Shown piece after piece: positions 17,392 through 26,854 of a stretch of 64,000 bases of DNA; position 1 is the first letter of the stretch, and every line of letters begins with the position of its first letter. Origin of the DNA: Bacteroidia bacterium (GTDB lineage: Bacteria; Bacteroidota; Bacteroidia; Bacteroidales; Paludibacteraceae); NCBI GenBank assembly GCA_009929375.1, contig SAAO01000018.1, positions 1-64,000 of the forward strand. Reading direction: 5' to 3'. The position numbers and the translations under genes were made by a program. The notes beneath the pieces were generated by a model. That model was not told the DNA's origin. It saw only the letters and a program-made list of their open reading frames with translations, and did no database searches.

Positions 17392-17790
17392 TCAGAGTGT
17401 CCACGGCAAGCGGAAACAGTTTTCGTTGTAGAGTGCGTAATCGGCATTTCCGTTTACAGCAAAAGTTTTTATAAGTGCAGCCTCTTTCAATAATTCTTTA
17501 GCCAGCACTATGGTAGCCCCACTTTTAATGCGATCGTCAACCAAAAGAATTTTTTTTCCTTTGAAATCGAAATTAATTTGTTGTAAAAGCTTTGGCGAAT
17601 CGTAACGTGGTTTTTGTTTTTCGTCCTTAAAATTAATTCGCAAAACCTGCACGTCCACATTCAGCAACTGATTGATAAGCGCAGCCGGAACCAAACCTCC
17701 ATTGGCAATGGCCACAATCATATCAAAACTTTCGCCAAACTGTATTTCTTTGAGGCGCGCGGTAATTTCATCGAAACTTTTACTATTCAT
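17392..17790 (-). CDS. Type I phosphoribosyltransferase domain protein
   Basis: A compact 132-residue PRTase-fold protein. The PRPP-binding loop ILLVDDRIKSGAT (about residues 80-92) is textbook, with an upstream IVAIANGGLVPAALI segment for pyrophosphate contact. The hood region that defines the base is short, so the substrate is not evident. Similar short PRTases in Bacteroidota are annotated only at family level. It lies between an ECF transporter S-component and lpxB, which hints at nucleobase-type salvage but does not prove it. Confidence 0.85.
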   Translation of the reverse strand: MNSKSFDEITARLKEIQFGESFDMIVAIANGGLVPAALINQLLNVDVQVLRINFKDEKQKPRYDSPKLLQQINFDFKGKKILLVDDRIKSGATIVLAKELLKEAALIKTFAVNGNADYALYNENCFRLPWTL

Positions 17791-17816
17791 TTTTATGAGT
17801 TATGCAAATCAGTAAT

Positions 17817-18326
17817 TTACAAACGTGAGATAGCTTTGAGCACCAGATATCCACCAAAAAGTTGCAAAAGCATACCGGGGAAACCCATTCGGAAATCCTG
17901 CACTGCAAGCTGGAAGTCGCCAAGCATAATCCACTCAACGCCTGTACCCACCAACTGATAAGCCAAAATGGCAATTACCAGACTTATTAAGCTCACTTTT
18001 TTAAAGTAATTGGCCGCAAGAGATGCTGATACTGCAAACAAAGTTGATTTTAGCAGAATAATGGGTAACATAGCCACCATCGGCATTCCGAAGATGACAC
18101 TGTTCAGCACAGGCGAAAGCACAGCTGTTAGTAAACCTACACGAATACCATATTTATAAGCGGCAATCAGCGTAAAGAAATAAATAGGCAAAAAGGTTGG
18201 TCCGCCATTTGGAACTGCATGAAACAGTTGAGGCAGAATAAGATTACCTGCTATAAATATTACTGCAAAAAGATATGTTTTGACGGTTTTAAAATCGTAA
18301 CTGTAAAGCTTTGCTGTTGTAGCCAT
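17817..18326 (-). CDS. ECF transporter S component, substrate unknown
   Basis: A 169-residue integral membrane protein with five or six hydrophobic helices, no signal peptide and the architecture of ECF-type vitamin/nutrient binding S-components (AVPNGGPTFLPIYFFTLIAAYKYGIRVG is a typical loop-helix arrangement, about residues 37-64). It would bind substrate in the membrane and use shared EcfAAT energising proteins, none of which are in this window. First gene of the operon with a phosphoribosyltransferase and lpxB; a TATATTTG element lies at 18376-18369. Confidence 0.75.
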   Translation of the reverse strand: MATTAKLYSYDFKTVKTYLFAVIFIAGNLILPQLFHAVPNGGPTFLPIYFFTLIAAYKYGIRVGLLTAVLSPVLNSVIFGMPMVAMLPIILLKSTLFAVSASLAANYFKKVSLISLVIAILAYQLVGTGVEWIMLGDFQLAVQDFRMGFPGMLLQLFGGYLVLKAISRL

Positions 18327-18900
18327 AATTTTCTGATTTGAAGGTATGATACTTTATGAATCCAATCGCAAATATAAATAAAAACATTGTACAGACTTGA
18401 GTTTTTCTGTTTTTTTAATTTATTTCTCTACAATCTGAGTCGTAAGCCCATAAGTACCGACATCAAAGAATGCATATCCGCAGGTACTTATAAATGGAGA
18501 TAGCATACAATTGAGAAAAACATAAAATTACAACAAATACAATATGTTATAGTCACCGTTAAATATATTCAATTAAAACTAAATAAAACGCTCACATCTA
18601 ACTCTGAATAACCTTGTTAATATTAGCATTTCAAAGAGTCGTATATTTTACTACATTTACAAACAAAATTTTCCACAAACACTTCAATTCGCAATTCAAA
18701 ACAAAAATATATTTACAACTGAAAGATATTTACGCATATTTATCAGCATTCATAATGTCATATTTTAAAAAGATGTAATTTGCGAATATCGTAAAAAGAC
18801 AATTTCACTGACCGGAAAACAACATTTCAAACGCTGTCAGCTTTATTCTAATTTAGAAATAAGTATTTTATTTATATAAACCAATTAATTAAATTTTAAG
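18327..18900. other. AT-rich intergenic region between divergent operons
   Basis: About 570 bp without a credible frame. It contains the -7 element for the ECF operon (18369-18376, minus strand). I found no full consensus promoter for the plus-strand genes starting at 18901. Confidence 0.55.
18369..18376 (-). promoter_or_regulatory. -7 element of the ECF S / PRTase / lpxB operon
   Basis: TATATTTG on the minus strand, about 43 bp upstream of the start at 18326. No clear -33 TTG is seen at 19-20 bp. Confidence 0.5.
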
Positions 18901-20160
18901 ATGAGAAACTTATGTTTTTTATTATTTCTTGGAATGGCGATGAGTTTATTCACCAAAGCTCAATCAAATCCCGAAGGCATTCCCGTATTTCAGGGAAATG
19001 TTGAGCTCGACAAAAACGGGCGAAGTTTCAGTTTTGCATTTGCTCAGGGCGACAAAGTGCTTATAAAACTTCAAACAGGCAAGAAGAAACAGGTACGCAA
19101 CGTGCGAATAACCACTTTATCGGGCGACCCGGTTTGGAGCAAAGACAATACGGCTACCTTTGAAGAAGAAATCAGCCTTTCGCGCGAGGGCGTTTACACC
19201 ATCAGCATTGAAAAGAAAGGGCTTTTTAATCAGAACATCGGCCTGGATATTTTCCGCAAACCCGGCGCTATGGCCGATTTCAATCCCGCTTGGACAAAAC
19301 ACAACCGTTACATAGCCGAAAATGTAAGCTTTAAGGTAGATACGGCTGTGGGTTATCAATCGGCTGTGCAAAACGAGATTGAAATGAAGGTTTTCAATAA
19401 GTATTATTACCAAAACATAAGTCTGTATAGTTACGGAGATCAGGTAAAAGGCAATCTGGCGCTCGACGGAAATCATGTACAGGGTTTCCCAATGGCTATT
19501 GACCCGAACAAAGTTCCAAAAGATGCAAAATTCAAATGTTATACTTATTCGCTTAGTTCGGTTTTGGGCGGACAAAAACACTGGGAAATAGCCCGGCTTG
19601 CTTCTCAGATTGGCGGTACTGCAGCGTCAATTTTCCTCACTCCTGCTGCTGGTTTTGCAGTGCATGGCGCAATGGCACTTGTAGGCCCGGCACCAAATAA
19701 AGCCCCTGTCATGTATTATATGTCGAACCGTCAATCGGACATAAAAACTGTAGGAGAAATGAAATCGAACACAGGCAAAGCCAAAGATGTGGCAAATACA
19801 GTGACCGGAGGTGTATCGAAAGTGGTAGGATTGTTCAGTGATGATGCAGCCAAAACAGTGAAAAACGCCACCGAACTCGACACCAAAACCGAAGCCGATC
19901 TGGACTTTACACAAAAAGGCAATGTGACCAATCTGTTTGTAAATTCGGCCATTCCACCTACCGAGAAGTATTTTATTATGACAAACTCGTATCTGATGCA
20001 GGCTAAAAATATCAATTTAAATGCCACTGCATTGTACTACGTCCCTTCGTTTTTCACTGTGAAAGCCAAAGAAGAAGTTTTCAACCTGAAAAAAGCTCAA
20101 ACTGAGAAAACAGAGAGAAAGGTCACAAAAACAACAGAATACGTATCTATTAAGTATTAA
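18901..20160 (+). CDS. Secreted protein of unknown function, partner of the lectin-domain protein
   Basis: A 419-residue exported protein: signal peptide MRNLCFLLFLGMAMSLFTKA, cleavage before QSN. Residues about 40-120 form a beta-rich domain (SFAFAQGDKVLIKLQTGKKK, then SREGVYTISIEKKG) resembling pre-peptidase-C-like sandwiches. A glycine/alanine-rich hydrophobic stretch (about 237-262) may touch a membrane. The C-terminus is charged. No known family is recognised. The gene downstream (22 bp gap) starts with a similar domain order, so the two look like diverged halves of one secreted system. Confidence 0.75.
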   Translation: MRNLCFLLFLGMAMSLFTKAQSNPEGIPVFQGNVELDKNGRSFSFAFAQGDKVLIKLQTGKKKQVRNVRITTLSGDPVWSKDNTATFEEEISLSREGVYTISIEKKGLFNQNIGLDIFRKPGAMADFNPAWTKHNRYIAENVSFKVDTAVGYQSAVQNEIEMKVFNKYYYQNISLYSYGDQVKGNLALDGNHVQGFPMAIDPNKVPKDAKFKCYTYSLSSVLGGQKHWEIARLASQIGGTAASIFLTPAAGFAVHGAMALVGPAPNKAPVMYYMSNRQSDIKTVGEMKSNTGKAKDVANTVTGGVSKVVGLFSDDAAKTVKNATELDTKTEADLDFTQKGNVTNLFVNSAIPPTEKYFIMTNSYLMQAKNINLNATALYYVPSFFTVKAKEEVFNLKKAQTEKTERKVTKTTEYVSIKY

Positions 20161-20182
20161 TCAAAAAAGTCAGAAAAACAAT

Positions 20183-22255
20183 ATGAAACAATTAAGTCTG
20201 AATAGAATTATCGCGCTGACTTTAATGATTATAATCGCTCCGGCATTATTCTGCCTGTGTGCTCAGTCAGTAAACATTATAAAAAGGACTTTCAAATCCG
20301 ACCGCGAAACCAAATTACTCAAAACCTTTGCGGTTTCGAAAGGCGATGTGCTGAACATCAACCTAAAATCGCTACACAAACGCAACGGCGTGAACATTGG
20401 CATTCTGCAACATCCGGGCAATCTACTAGTGTTTGATTTTCAGGATGCCCTACAGATAAACAGAAAAATTATTGCACCGGCCGATGCTATTTACGAAGTT
20501 TATTATGGCGGCCATAAAGTGGACTTCAACATCGAAATCAGCAACAACACTACGAAACCGAATGGTCCGGGGCGTGGCGACATTGTGTATGTGCGCATGC
20601 CCGACACAGTGCATGTCAGCGGATATGTGGACAGACCAATTGGTGAAAACTACAAACTCTCACCTTACAAGGAAAAAGTAATTCTGAATTCGCTGATTGT
20701 GACTGAGCCTGTGGCTAACCGCGATTTCATAACAGGTTCGGACATTATGCATCTCTATATTCCGGGGGATGTAAAAGATGAATACCGAGAACAAAAGTTG
20801 CTATCGTATAATGTCAGCCTGATTGTGGATGCGCCTTCGAGCTATGCAGCTGTCACCGGAGTGGTAAAAGCCGGAATGGATGCATTTATTCCGGAACTTT
20901 CGCCTGCAAAATTTATTGGAAAAGGAAAATCTCCTAAAATGGATCCCAATAATATGTATGAAGTGGTGAAAGATGCAAATAAAGAACGTGAAAAATGGGA
21001 AAAAACCATACAAAGCGTCCAGCTTGCACAGGAACTTGGAGATTCGCTGCGTCCCGGAAAAAGCACTTCAGCTGACAAAATACTTGAAACTACCGGTTTT
21101 CTGCTTGACACTGACGGAATAAAAAAAATGGCTCTGAACAAGGGACTGAAAGCAGTTGGTGCTTCGAGCGAGGTATTGTCCATTGCCGACAAAGTTATGA
21201 ATATTCCAAGTGCTACCGATTTTCTGAAAAGCGGACTAGACAAATATGCATCGAAAATTAAAGGTAAAGCCACTCTTGTCATTCGCGAACCAAAGCTTTT
21301 CAAAGAACCTATATACACTGATCCGGATCCAAACAGGAAATACTATATTCAATCGGCAATGAATTATGGTGCAAACGATGGCGGATATTGGGATCTTCCG
21401 GGCGACAAAAACAACATTAAAAAAGGTCAGAATCTTCAGTTATGGAAACTCAATGAAGGTATCGATCGACAGTTCTCTTTCAAAAAATCAGGTCAGGATG
21501 GTTTTTATGAAATTGTAGTAGGCGATGTATCAAATGCCCGCGTAAATGTGGATGGCGGTAAGAAAGCCAACGGATCGAACGTGGAAATATGGGAAGCCGA
21601 TGGAAAACCTAAACAACTTTTCAGACTGAAACATATGGGAAACGGACGATTCAAAATTTTTGATGCCAACGACAATGTCATTTGTAATGAAGGACGAAAA
21701 AACGAAAACGGAACCAATGTACAAATGTGGGACGACCACGATGGCGCCTGGACTGAATGGTATCTGATTGATGCAACGAGCAAAGTGGCCTTTGTACCGC
21801 AAAACACCGGACGCACCATCGACATTTGGCGCGATGTGGACTTGCTGCGTAAAACAGGTGGTGCCATCAACGAAACCATTGAAGTTGCTAAAGAAACCGA
21901 TCCTTTGAATCCTGATCTTCCTTACAAAACCGTCAAACTGCGAATTTTTGAAGAAGATTATGTAGCAGATGCGAAACTGATTGTAGAAGCTAAATATAAA
22001 ATTACCGATTATACCGAAGTTGTAAAATACCGCAAAGTATCGGAACCTGTAAATACCAAAGACTTTTGGACTGCATACAAAGTGAATTACGATTACGCCA
22101 TCATGTTTAAGGATCAGGTGAAAGATTATTACGAAATTATCAACAGTACTGATTACTTCAACAGCAATCGTCTGCAATCGGAATTGCCCAAACGAGACGA
22201 TGAAGCACAAAAAGTGCGACTCGAAAAATTCAACATCCTGACATCTGCGAAATAA
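20183..22255 (+). CDS. Secreted protein with ricin-type beta-trefoil lectin domain
   Basis: A 690-residue exported protein with a signal peptide (about residues 1-28). The N-terminal TFAVSKGDVLNINLKSL block resembles the start of the gene before it. Residues about 390-530 form a ricin B-like trefoil: three repeats carrying the QxW-type signatures QLW (KGQNLQLWKLNEG), EIW (GSNVEIWEADG) and QMW (GTNVQMWDDHDG). Such domains usually bind sugars. A charged C-terminal third (VKLRIFEEDYVADAKLIVEAKYK) has no recognised family. Likely binds a glycan outside the cell; substrate and purpose unknown. It is the last gene of a two-gene unit, with a terminator at 22288. Confidence 0.8.
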   Translation: MKQLSLNRIIALTLMIIIAPALFCLCAQSVNIIKRTFKSDRETKLLKTFAVSKGDVLNINLKSLHKRNGVNIGILQHPGNLLVFDFQDALQINRKIIAPADAIYEVYYGGHKVDFNIEISNNTTKPNGPGRGDIVYVRMPDTVHVSGYVDRPIGENYKLSPYKEKVILNSLIVTEPVANRDFITGSDIMHLYIPGDVKDEYREQKLLSYNVSLIVDAPSSYAAVTGVVKAGMDAFIPELSPAKFIGKGKSPKMDPNNMYEVVKDANKEREKWEKTIQSVQLAQELGDSLRPGKSTSADKILETTGFLLDTDGIKKMALNKGLKAVGASSEVLSIADKVMNIPSATDFLKSGLDKYASKIKGKATLVIREPKLFKEPIYTDPDPNRKYYIQSAMNYGANDGGYWDLPGDKNNIKKGQNLQLWKLNEGIDRQFSFKKSGQDGFYEIVVGDVSNARVNVDGGKKANGSNVEIWEADGKPKQLFRLKHMGNGRFKIFDANDNVICNEGRKNENGTNVQMWDDHDGAWTEWYLIDATSKVAFVPQNTGRTIDIWRDVDLLRKTGGAINETIEVAKETDPLNPDLPYKTVKLRIFEEDYVADAKLIVEAKYKITDYTEVVKYRKVSEPVNTKDFWTAYKVNYDYAIMFKDQVKDYYEIINSTDYFNSNRLQSELPKRDDEAQKVRLEKFNILTSAK

Positions 22256-22287
22256 TTTTATCTTTTTGTTATCAGGCTTAAGGTTCG

Positions 22288-22326
22288 GGCCTGACAGGTT
22301 TTCATTAATCTGTCAGGCCTGTTTTT
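22288..22326 (+). terminator. Terminator after the secreted lectin gene
   Basis: A 10-bp perfect stem, GGCCTGACAG (22288-22297) with CTGTCAGGCC (22310-22319), followed by TGTTTTT. Confidence 0.85.
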
Positions 22327-22452
22327 ACATTGTTATCTACAAAGCAGAATTTTGCTATCAATAAAATCATATTCAAAGTAGTCCGGCAACAATAACAATG
22401 TATTTCAATCTTAAAATAATATAGACAGAAACAATAAATAGTTCAAATTTTG

Positions 22453-22460
22453 TATCTTTG
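22453..22460 (+). promoter_or_regulatory. -7 element of the uvrA-oxyR-mpg operon
   Basis: TATCTTTG, a full TAnnTTTG match. Transcription would begin near 22467, downstream of the in-frame TTG at 22458, which lies inside this element. That makes the GTG at 22482 the best uvrA start. Confidence 0.7.
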
Positions 22461-22481
22461 CAAGTTATAAAATTTAAAGTT

Positions 22482-25340
22482 GTGACTGACAATAAAAATA
22501 TACTCTCCGAGCCAACCAAACATGTTGACGTAATAGGTGCACGTGTTCATAATCTGAAAAATATTGATGTTTCTATTCCACGCAATGCACTCACGGTAAT
22601 TACCGGACTGAGTGGTAGCGGAAAATCGTCGCTGGCTTTCGATACCATTTTTGCCGAAGGCCAACGCCGTTATATCGAAACTTTCTCGGCTTATGCACGT
22701 AGCTTTCTCGGAAATATGGAACGCCCGGATGTCGATAAAATTACGGGATTGAGCCCGGTGATTTCTATCGAGCAAAAAACAACCAACAAAAACCCACGCT
22801 CCACAGTAGGTACAACCACCGAAATTTACGATTTTCTGCGTTTGCTTTATGCCCGTGCAGGCGATGCTTACTCGTATGTTACCGGCGAAAAAATGGTAAA
22901 ATACAGCGAGGATCAGATTGTGGATTTGATTCTGAAAGAGTACGAAGGAAAGAAAACATTCCTCCTTGCACCACTTATCCGCGGTCGTAAAGGACATTAC
23001 AAAGAACTTTTTGAGCAAATTCGCAAAAAAGGATTTCTGAATGTACGCGTGGATGGCGAATTGCGTGAACTCACACACGGTTTGAAAGTGGATCGATATA
23101 AAAACCACGATATTGAGGTGGTGATCGATAAATTGCTGGTCAGCGAAAAAGACCGTCAGCGTCTGAAACAATCGATGCAAAAAGCCATGCAACAGGGAAA
23201 TGGCGTGGTTATGCTGCTCGAAAAGGATGCGGAAGAAGGACGCTATTTCAGTAAAATGCTCATGTGTCCTACAAGTGGCGTTTCGTACGATGAACCTGCA
23301 CCGCACAATTTCTCGTTCAACTCGCCACACGGTGCTTGTCCGCATTGCAAGGGTCTGGGATTTGTAAACCAAATCGACATGGATAAAATTGTGCCGGACA
23401 AACGTTTGAGCATTTATGCCGGAGCCATTGCACCACTTGGCAAGCACAAAAGCACAACCATTTTCTGGCAAATAGAAGCCATACTCGAAAAATACGGTCT
23501 GAACCTGAAAACGCCTGTTGCCGAAATTCCCGACGAGGCAATGGACGAAATAATGAATGGTACCGACGAACATTTGAACATTAAAAATCAGACCATTGGC
23601 ACCAATTACTTTTTGAGTTACGATGGCATTCTGAAATATATCGAAATACAATCGGACAATTCAGCTTCGGCCAGTGAGCAGAAATGGGCAAATCAATACT
23701 CAAAAGAAATAAAATGTCCCGAATGTAACGGACAGCGCCTGCGTCGGGAATCGCTGCATTTCCGCATTCACGATAAAAATATTGCCGAACTGGCAGCACT
23801 TGATATTTCGCAACTCCACGAATGGCTTTCAGGCGTGGAAGCTTTTATGAACGAAAAACAGAAAACCATTGCCACCGAAATTCTGAAGGAAATTCGTACA
23901 AGACTTCAGTTTTTGCTCGATGTGGGACTGAATTACCTATCGCTGAACCGCAGTTCGCAGTCACTGTCAGGCGGCGAAAGTCAGCGCATTCGCCTTGCCA
24001 CACAAATCGGATCGCAACTTGTGAATGTGCTCTACATTCTGGATGAGCCCAGCATCGGTCTGCATCAGCGCGACAACGAAAGGCTTATCCGTTCGCTCAA
24101 GCAATTGCGCGACACAGGCAACTCGGTAATTGTGGTGGAACACGACAAAGACATGATGCTGGCTGCCGATTATGTGGTCGATTTGGGTCCGCGCGCCGGT
24201 CGTCATGGCGGTGAAGTGGTTTTTGCCGGAACACCTGCCGAAATGCTGAAAGCCAACACGCTTACTTCATCATATTTAAACGGAAGAAAAAAGATAGAAA
24301 TTCCTGAAAAGGTTCGTCCCGGAAATGGAAATTTCCTGACAATAAAAGGAGCTAAAGGCAACAATCTGAAAAATGTGGAGGTCACTTTTCCGCTCGGAAA
24401 AATGATTTGTGTGACAGGTGTTTCGGGTAGTGGTAAATCAACGCTGATCAATGAAACATTGCAACCCATTTTGAGTCAGCACTTTTATCGTTCACTGCAG
24501 GACCCATTGGAATACGACAGCGTGGAAGGTCTCGAAAATATCGACAAAGTTGTGGAAGTGGATCAATCGCCTATCGGACGAACACCACGTTCGAATCCGG
24601 CTACTTACACAGGCGTTTTTTCGGACATCCGGAATGTATTTGTGACTTTGCCCGAAGCAAAAATCCGTGGCTACAAACCCGGACGTTTTTCGTTCAATAC
24701 GGCTGGCGGACGTTGCGAAGTTTGTGGTGGGAATGGTTATAAAACCATTGAAATGAACTTTTTACCCGATGTATATGTACCGTGCGAAAGTTGCGGTGGC
24801 AAACGTTACAATCGCGAAACGCTTGAAGTTCGCTTTAAAGGAAAATCAATCGCCGATGTGCTCGACATGACCATTAATCAGGCTGTTGAATTCTTTGAAA
24901 ATCAGCCTCAAATTCTGAATAAAATCAAAACCATTCAGGATGTGGGACTTGGCTACATCAAACTCGGACAGTCGAGCACCACGCTTTCGGGTGGCGAAAG
25001 TCAGCGCGTAAAACTGGCCACAGAACTTTCGAAACGCGACACCGGAAAAACATTATACATACTTGACGAGCCAACTACAGGTTTGCATTTCGATGACATT
25101 AGGGTTCTGCTTAACGTACTGAACCGTCTGGTTGACAGAGGAAATACAGTTATTGTGATTGAACACAATATGGATGTAATAAAAGTGGCTGATTATATTA
25201 TTGACATTGGCCCCGAGGGTGGCGCAGGTGGTGGAAAGGTGATTTGCACCGGAACTCCGCAGGAAATAGCTGCACATCCAAAGAGCGAAACCGGAAGGTT
25301 TTTAAAACCCGAACTGGAAGCCGCTGCCCGATTGAAATAA
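22482..25340 (+). CDS. uvrA: Excinuclease ABC subunit A
   Basis: DNA damage-recognition ATPase of nucleotide excision repair. About 952 residues, the normal size. Two ABC ATPase halves are present: Walker [10 protein letters not shown] near residue 41 and GVSGSGKST near residue 646, with ABC signatures [12 protein letters not shown] and [12 protein letters not shown]. Zinc-module CxxC pairs are seen as CPHCKG, CPECNG, CEVCGG and CESCGG. The start is set to GTG at 22482 because an in-frame TTG at 22458 overlaps the promoter. It is followed 44 bp later by oxyR and then an alkyladenine glycosylase gene. Confidence 0.96.
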   Translation: MTDNKNILSEPTKHVDVIGARVHNLKNIDVSIPRNALTVITGLSGSGKSSLAFDTIFAEGQRRYIETFSAYARSFLGNMERPDVDKITGLSPVISIEQKTTNKNPRSTVGTTTEIYDFLRLLYARAGDAYSYVTGEKMVKYSEDQIVDLILKEYEGKKTFLLAPLIRGRKGHYKELFEQIRKKGFLNVRVDGELRELTHGLKVDRYKNHDIEVVIDKLLVSEKDRQRLKQSMQKAMQQGNGVVMLLEKDAEEGRYFSKMLMCPTSGVSYDEPAPHNFSFNSPHGACPHCKGLGFVNQIDMDKIVPDKRLSIYAGAIAPLGKHKSTTIFWQIEAILEKYGLNLKTPVAEIPDEAMDEIMNGTDEHLNIKNQTIGTNYFLSYDGILKYIEIQSDNSASASEQKWANQYSKEIKCPECNGQRLRRESLHFRIHDKNIAELAALDISQLHEWLSGVEAFMNEKQKTIATEILKEIRTRLQFLLDVGLNYLSLNRSSQSLSGGESQRIRLATQIGSQLVNVLYILDEPSIGLHQRDNERLIRSLKQLRDTGNSVIVVEHDKDMMLAADYVVDLGPRAGRHGGEVVFAGTPAEMLKANTLTSSYLNGRKKIEIPEKVRPGNGNFLTIKGAKGNNLKNVEVTFPLGKMICVTGVSGSGKSTLINETLQPILSQHFYRSLQDPLEYDSVEGLENIDKVVEVDQSPIGRTPRSNPATYTGVFSDIRNVFVTLPEAKIRGYKPGRFSFNTAGGRCEVCGGNGYKTIEMNFLPDVYVPCESCGGKRYNRETLEVRFKGKSIADVLDMTINQAVEFFENQPQILNKIKTIQDVGLGYIKLGQSSTTLSGGESQRVKLATELSKRDTGKTLYILDEPTTGLHFDDIRVLLNVLNRLVDRGNTVIVIEHNMDVIKVADYIIDIGPEGGAGGGKVICTGTPQEIAAHPKSETGRFLKPELEAAARLK

Positions 25341-25384
25341 AAATCTTCAAATCCCAAATTTTCAAATCTTCAAATAAAAATATT

Positions 25385-26308
25385 ATGACCTTACAACAAC
25401 TTGAGTATATAGTAGCTTTGGACAAGACACGTCATTTTGTACGTGCAGCCGAAATGTGTGGCGTAACGCAGCCCACGCTCAGTGCCATGATTCAAAAACT
25501 GGAAGATGAACTGGATTGCCGGGTTTTCGACCGTTCATCGCATCCCATAGTTCCGACTGAAATTGGTGTGGCTGTTATTCAGCAGGCTCAGGTTGTACTT
25601 TTCAATGTCAATCAGCTTAAGGAAAACGTATTGGTGCAACGTGGCACTGTGGCCGGAAATCTGTCACTTGCCATTATTCCAACAGTTGCACCTTATTTAT
25701 TGCCGGGCATTATTTCACTTTTCCGCAGCGATTATCCCGAGATTTCGCTCAAAGTTTCCGAAATGCGCACTGAAACCATTATCGAGAAACTTCACACAGC
25801 CGAAATCGATATGGCCATTTTGTCCACTCCGCTCGAAGATCCGAAAATTCTGGAAGTGCCGTTGTATTACGAAAAATTCATTGCTTACATTGCGCCGGAA
25901 GAACCCATGTATGCACAGGAAGAAGTATCGACTAACGAAATGCCGCTCGATCATCTCTGGGTACTTGAAGAAGGCCACTGTTTACGAAATCAGGTGTTTA
26001 ATTTCTGCGAAAACAAAACACATTCATCCACTTACGAAGCCGGAAGCATAGATACGCTTGTAAAAATTGTGGATCGCAACGGCGGTTACACTGTGATTCC
26101 CGAATTGCATGTCGATTTGCTCAACGAAACACAAAAGCAAAATCTGCGAAAAATTGTTCGTCCCGAAGCAACCCGCGAAATTGCACTGGTTATTCGTCAC
26201 GATTATGTGCGCGAAGGCATGATGAACGCTGTGGCCAATACCGTGAAGAAAATCATTCCGCAACACATGCTGGATGCCCGTTTGAAGAAATTTGCCATTA
26301 AACTGTAA
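25385..26308 (+). CDS. oxyR: Hydrogen peroxide-sensing LysR-type regulator OxyR
   Basis: LysR-family activator that switches on peroxide defence when H2O2 oxidises two cysteines to a disulfide. 307 residues: winged HTH at about 1-60 (LEYIVALDKTRHFVRAAEMC, then TQPTLSAMIQKLE) and a substrate-binding-like sensor domain. The redox cysteines fall exactly at C199 and C208 within EGHCLRNQVFNFC, the same numbers as in E. coli OxyR. The start is the ATG at 25385 after a short repetitive AATCTTCAAAT spacer. Co-directional between uvrA and mpg, so repair and peroxide sensing may share a transcript. Confidence 0.95.
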   Translation: MTLQQLEYIVALDKTRHFVRAAEMCGVTQPTLSAMIQKLEDELDCRVFDRSSHPIVPTEIGVAVIQQAQVVLFNVNQLKENVLVQRGTVAGNLSLAIIPTVAPYLLPGIISLFRSDYPEISLKVSEMRTETIIEKLHTAEIDMAILSTPLEDPKILEVPLYYEKFIAYIAPEEPMYAQEEVSTNEMPLDHLWVLEEGHCLRNQVFNFCENKTHSSTYEAGSIDTLVKIVDRNGGYTVIPELHVDLLNETQKQNLRKIVRPEATREIALVIRHDYVREGMMNAVANTVKKIIPQHMLDARLKKFAIKL

Positions 26309-26335
26309 TTTTTATCTATCCGGATATTGCAAAAA

Positions 26336-26854
26336 ATGAATCCAGAAAGATTAGATGAACGGTTTTTCAGCCAGGATGCTGTGACTGTTGCACGATTGTT
26401 ATTGGGGAAAACGCTGGTCAGAGTTTTTCCTGATGGTAGCGTTGGACGTTACAGGATTACCGAAACCGAAGCCTACCTGGGCGAAGCAGACAAAGCCTGT
26501 CATGCCAGCAAAGGTCGTACGCCACGCACCGAAGTCATGTATCACAAAGCCGGAAAAATTTATGTGTATCTGATTTACGGAATGTATTGGATGCTGAATT
26601 TTGTGACCGGACCCGAAGGTAGTCCGCAGGCTGTACTGATTCGCGGGCTCGACGATTTGCGCGGTTCAGGAAAAGTCGGTCGCTTACTGTCGGTGGACAA
26701 AAATTTTTATGGCGAAGAGTTGCAAAATTCTCCCCGAATGTGGGTTGAAGATGCTCCTGAACTTAGCGATTTTGAGACTGCTGCGCGCGTAGGTATTGAT
26801 TATGCCGGGGAAGAATGGAAAAACAAACCATGGCGGTTTATTGCTCTGCGTTAA
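26336..26854 (+). CDS. mpg: DNA-3-methyladenine glycosylase (AAG/MPG family)
   Basis: Removes alkylated or deaminated purines such as 3-methyladenine and hypoxanthine, starting base excision repair. About 172 residues of the monofunctional AAG family. Conserved blocks are visible: RLLLGKTLVR, TETEAYLGEADKACHASKGRT (the E of TEAY is the general base region), EVMYHKAGKIYVYLIYGMY and PQAVLIRG. The ATG at 26336 is preferred to an in-frame TTG at 26327. It sits 27 bp after oxyR and overlaps the convergent exosortase gene by 17 bp. Confidence 0.93.
   Translation: MNPERLDERFFSQDAVTVARLLLGKTLVRVFPDGSVGRYRITETEAYLGEADKACHASKGRTPRTEVMYHKAGKIYVYLIYGMYWMLNFVTGPEGSPQAVLIRGLDDLRGSGKVGRLLSVDKNFYGEELQNSPRMWVEDAPELSDFETAARVGIDYAGEEWKNKPWRFIALR

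Noticed and set aside
22443-23651. A 402-codon minus-strand frame opposite uvrA
   Set aside because: Antisense shadow of the conserved uvrA gene; composition is that of a reverse-complemented frame.
25341-25384. AATCTTCAAAT direct repeats between uvrA and oxyR
   Set aside because: Simple filler repeats without clear regulatory form; too short to support a separate feature.
26327-26335. TTG start for mpg
   Set aside because: An ATG follows three codons later and fits the family start.
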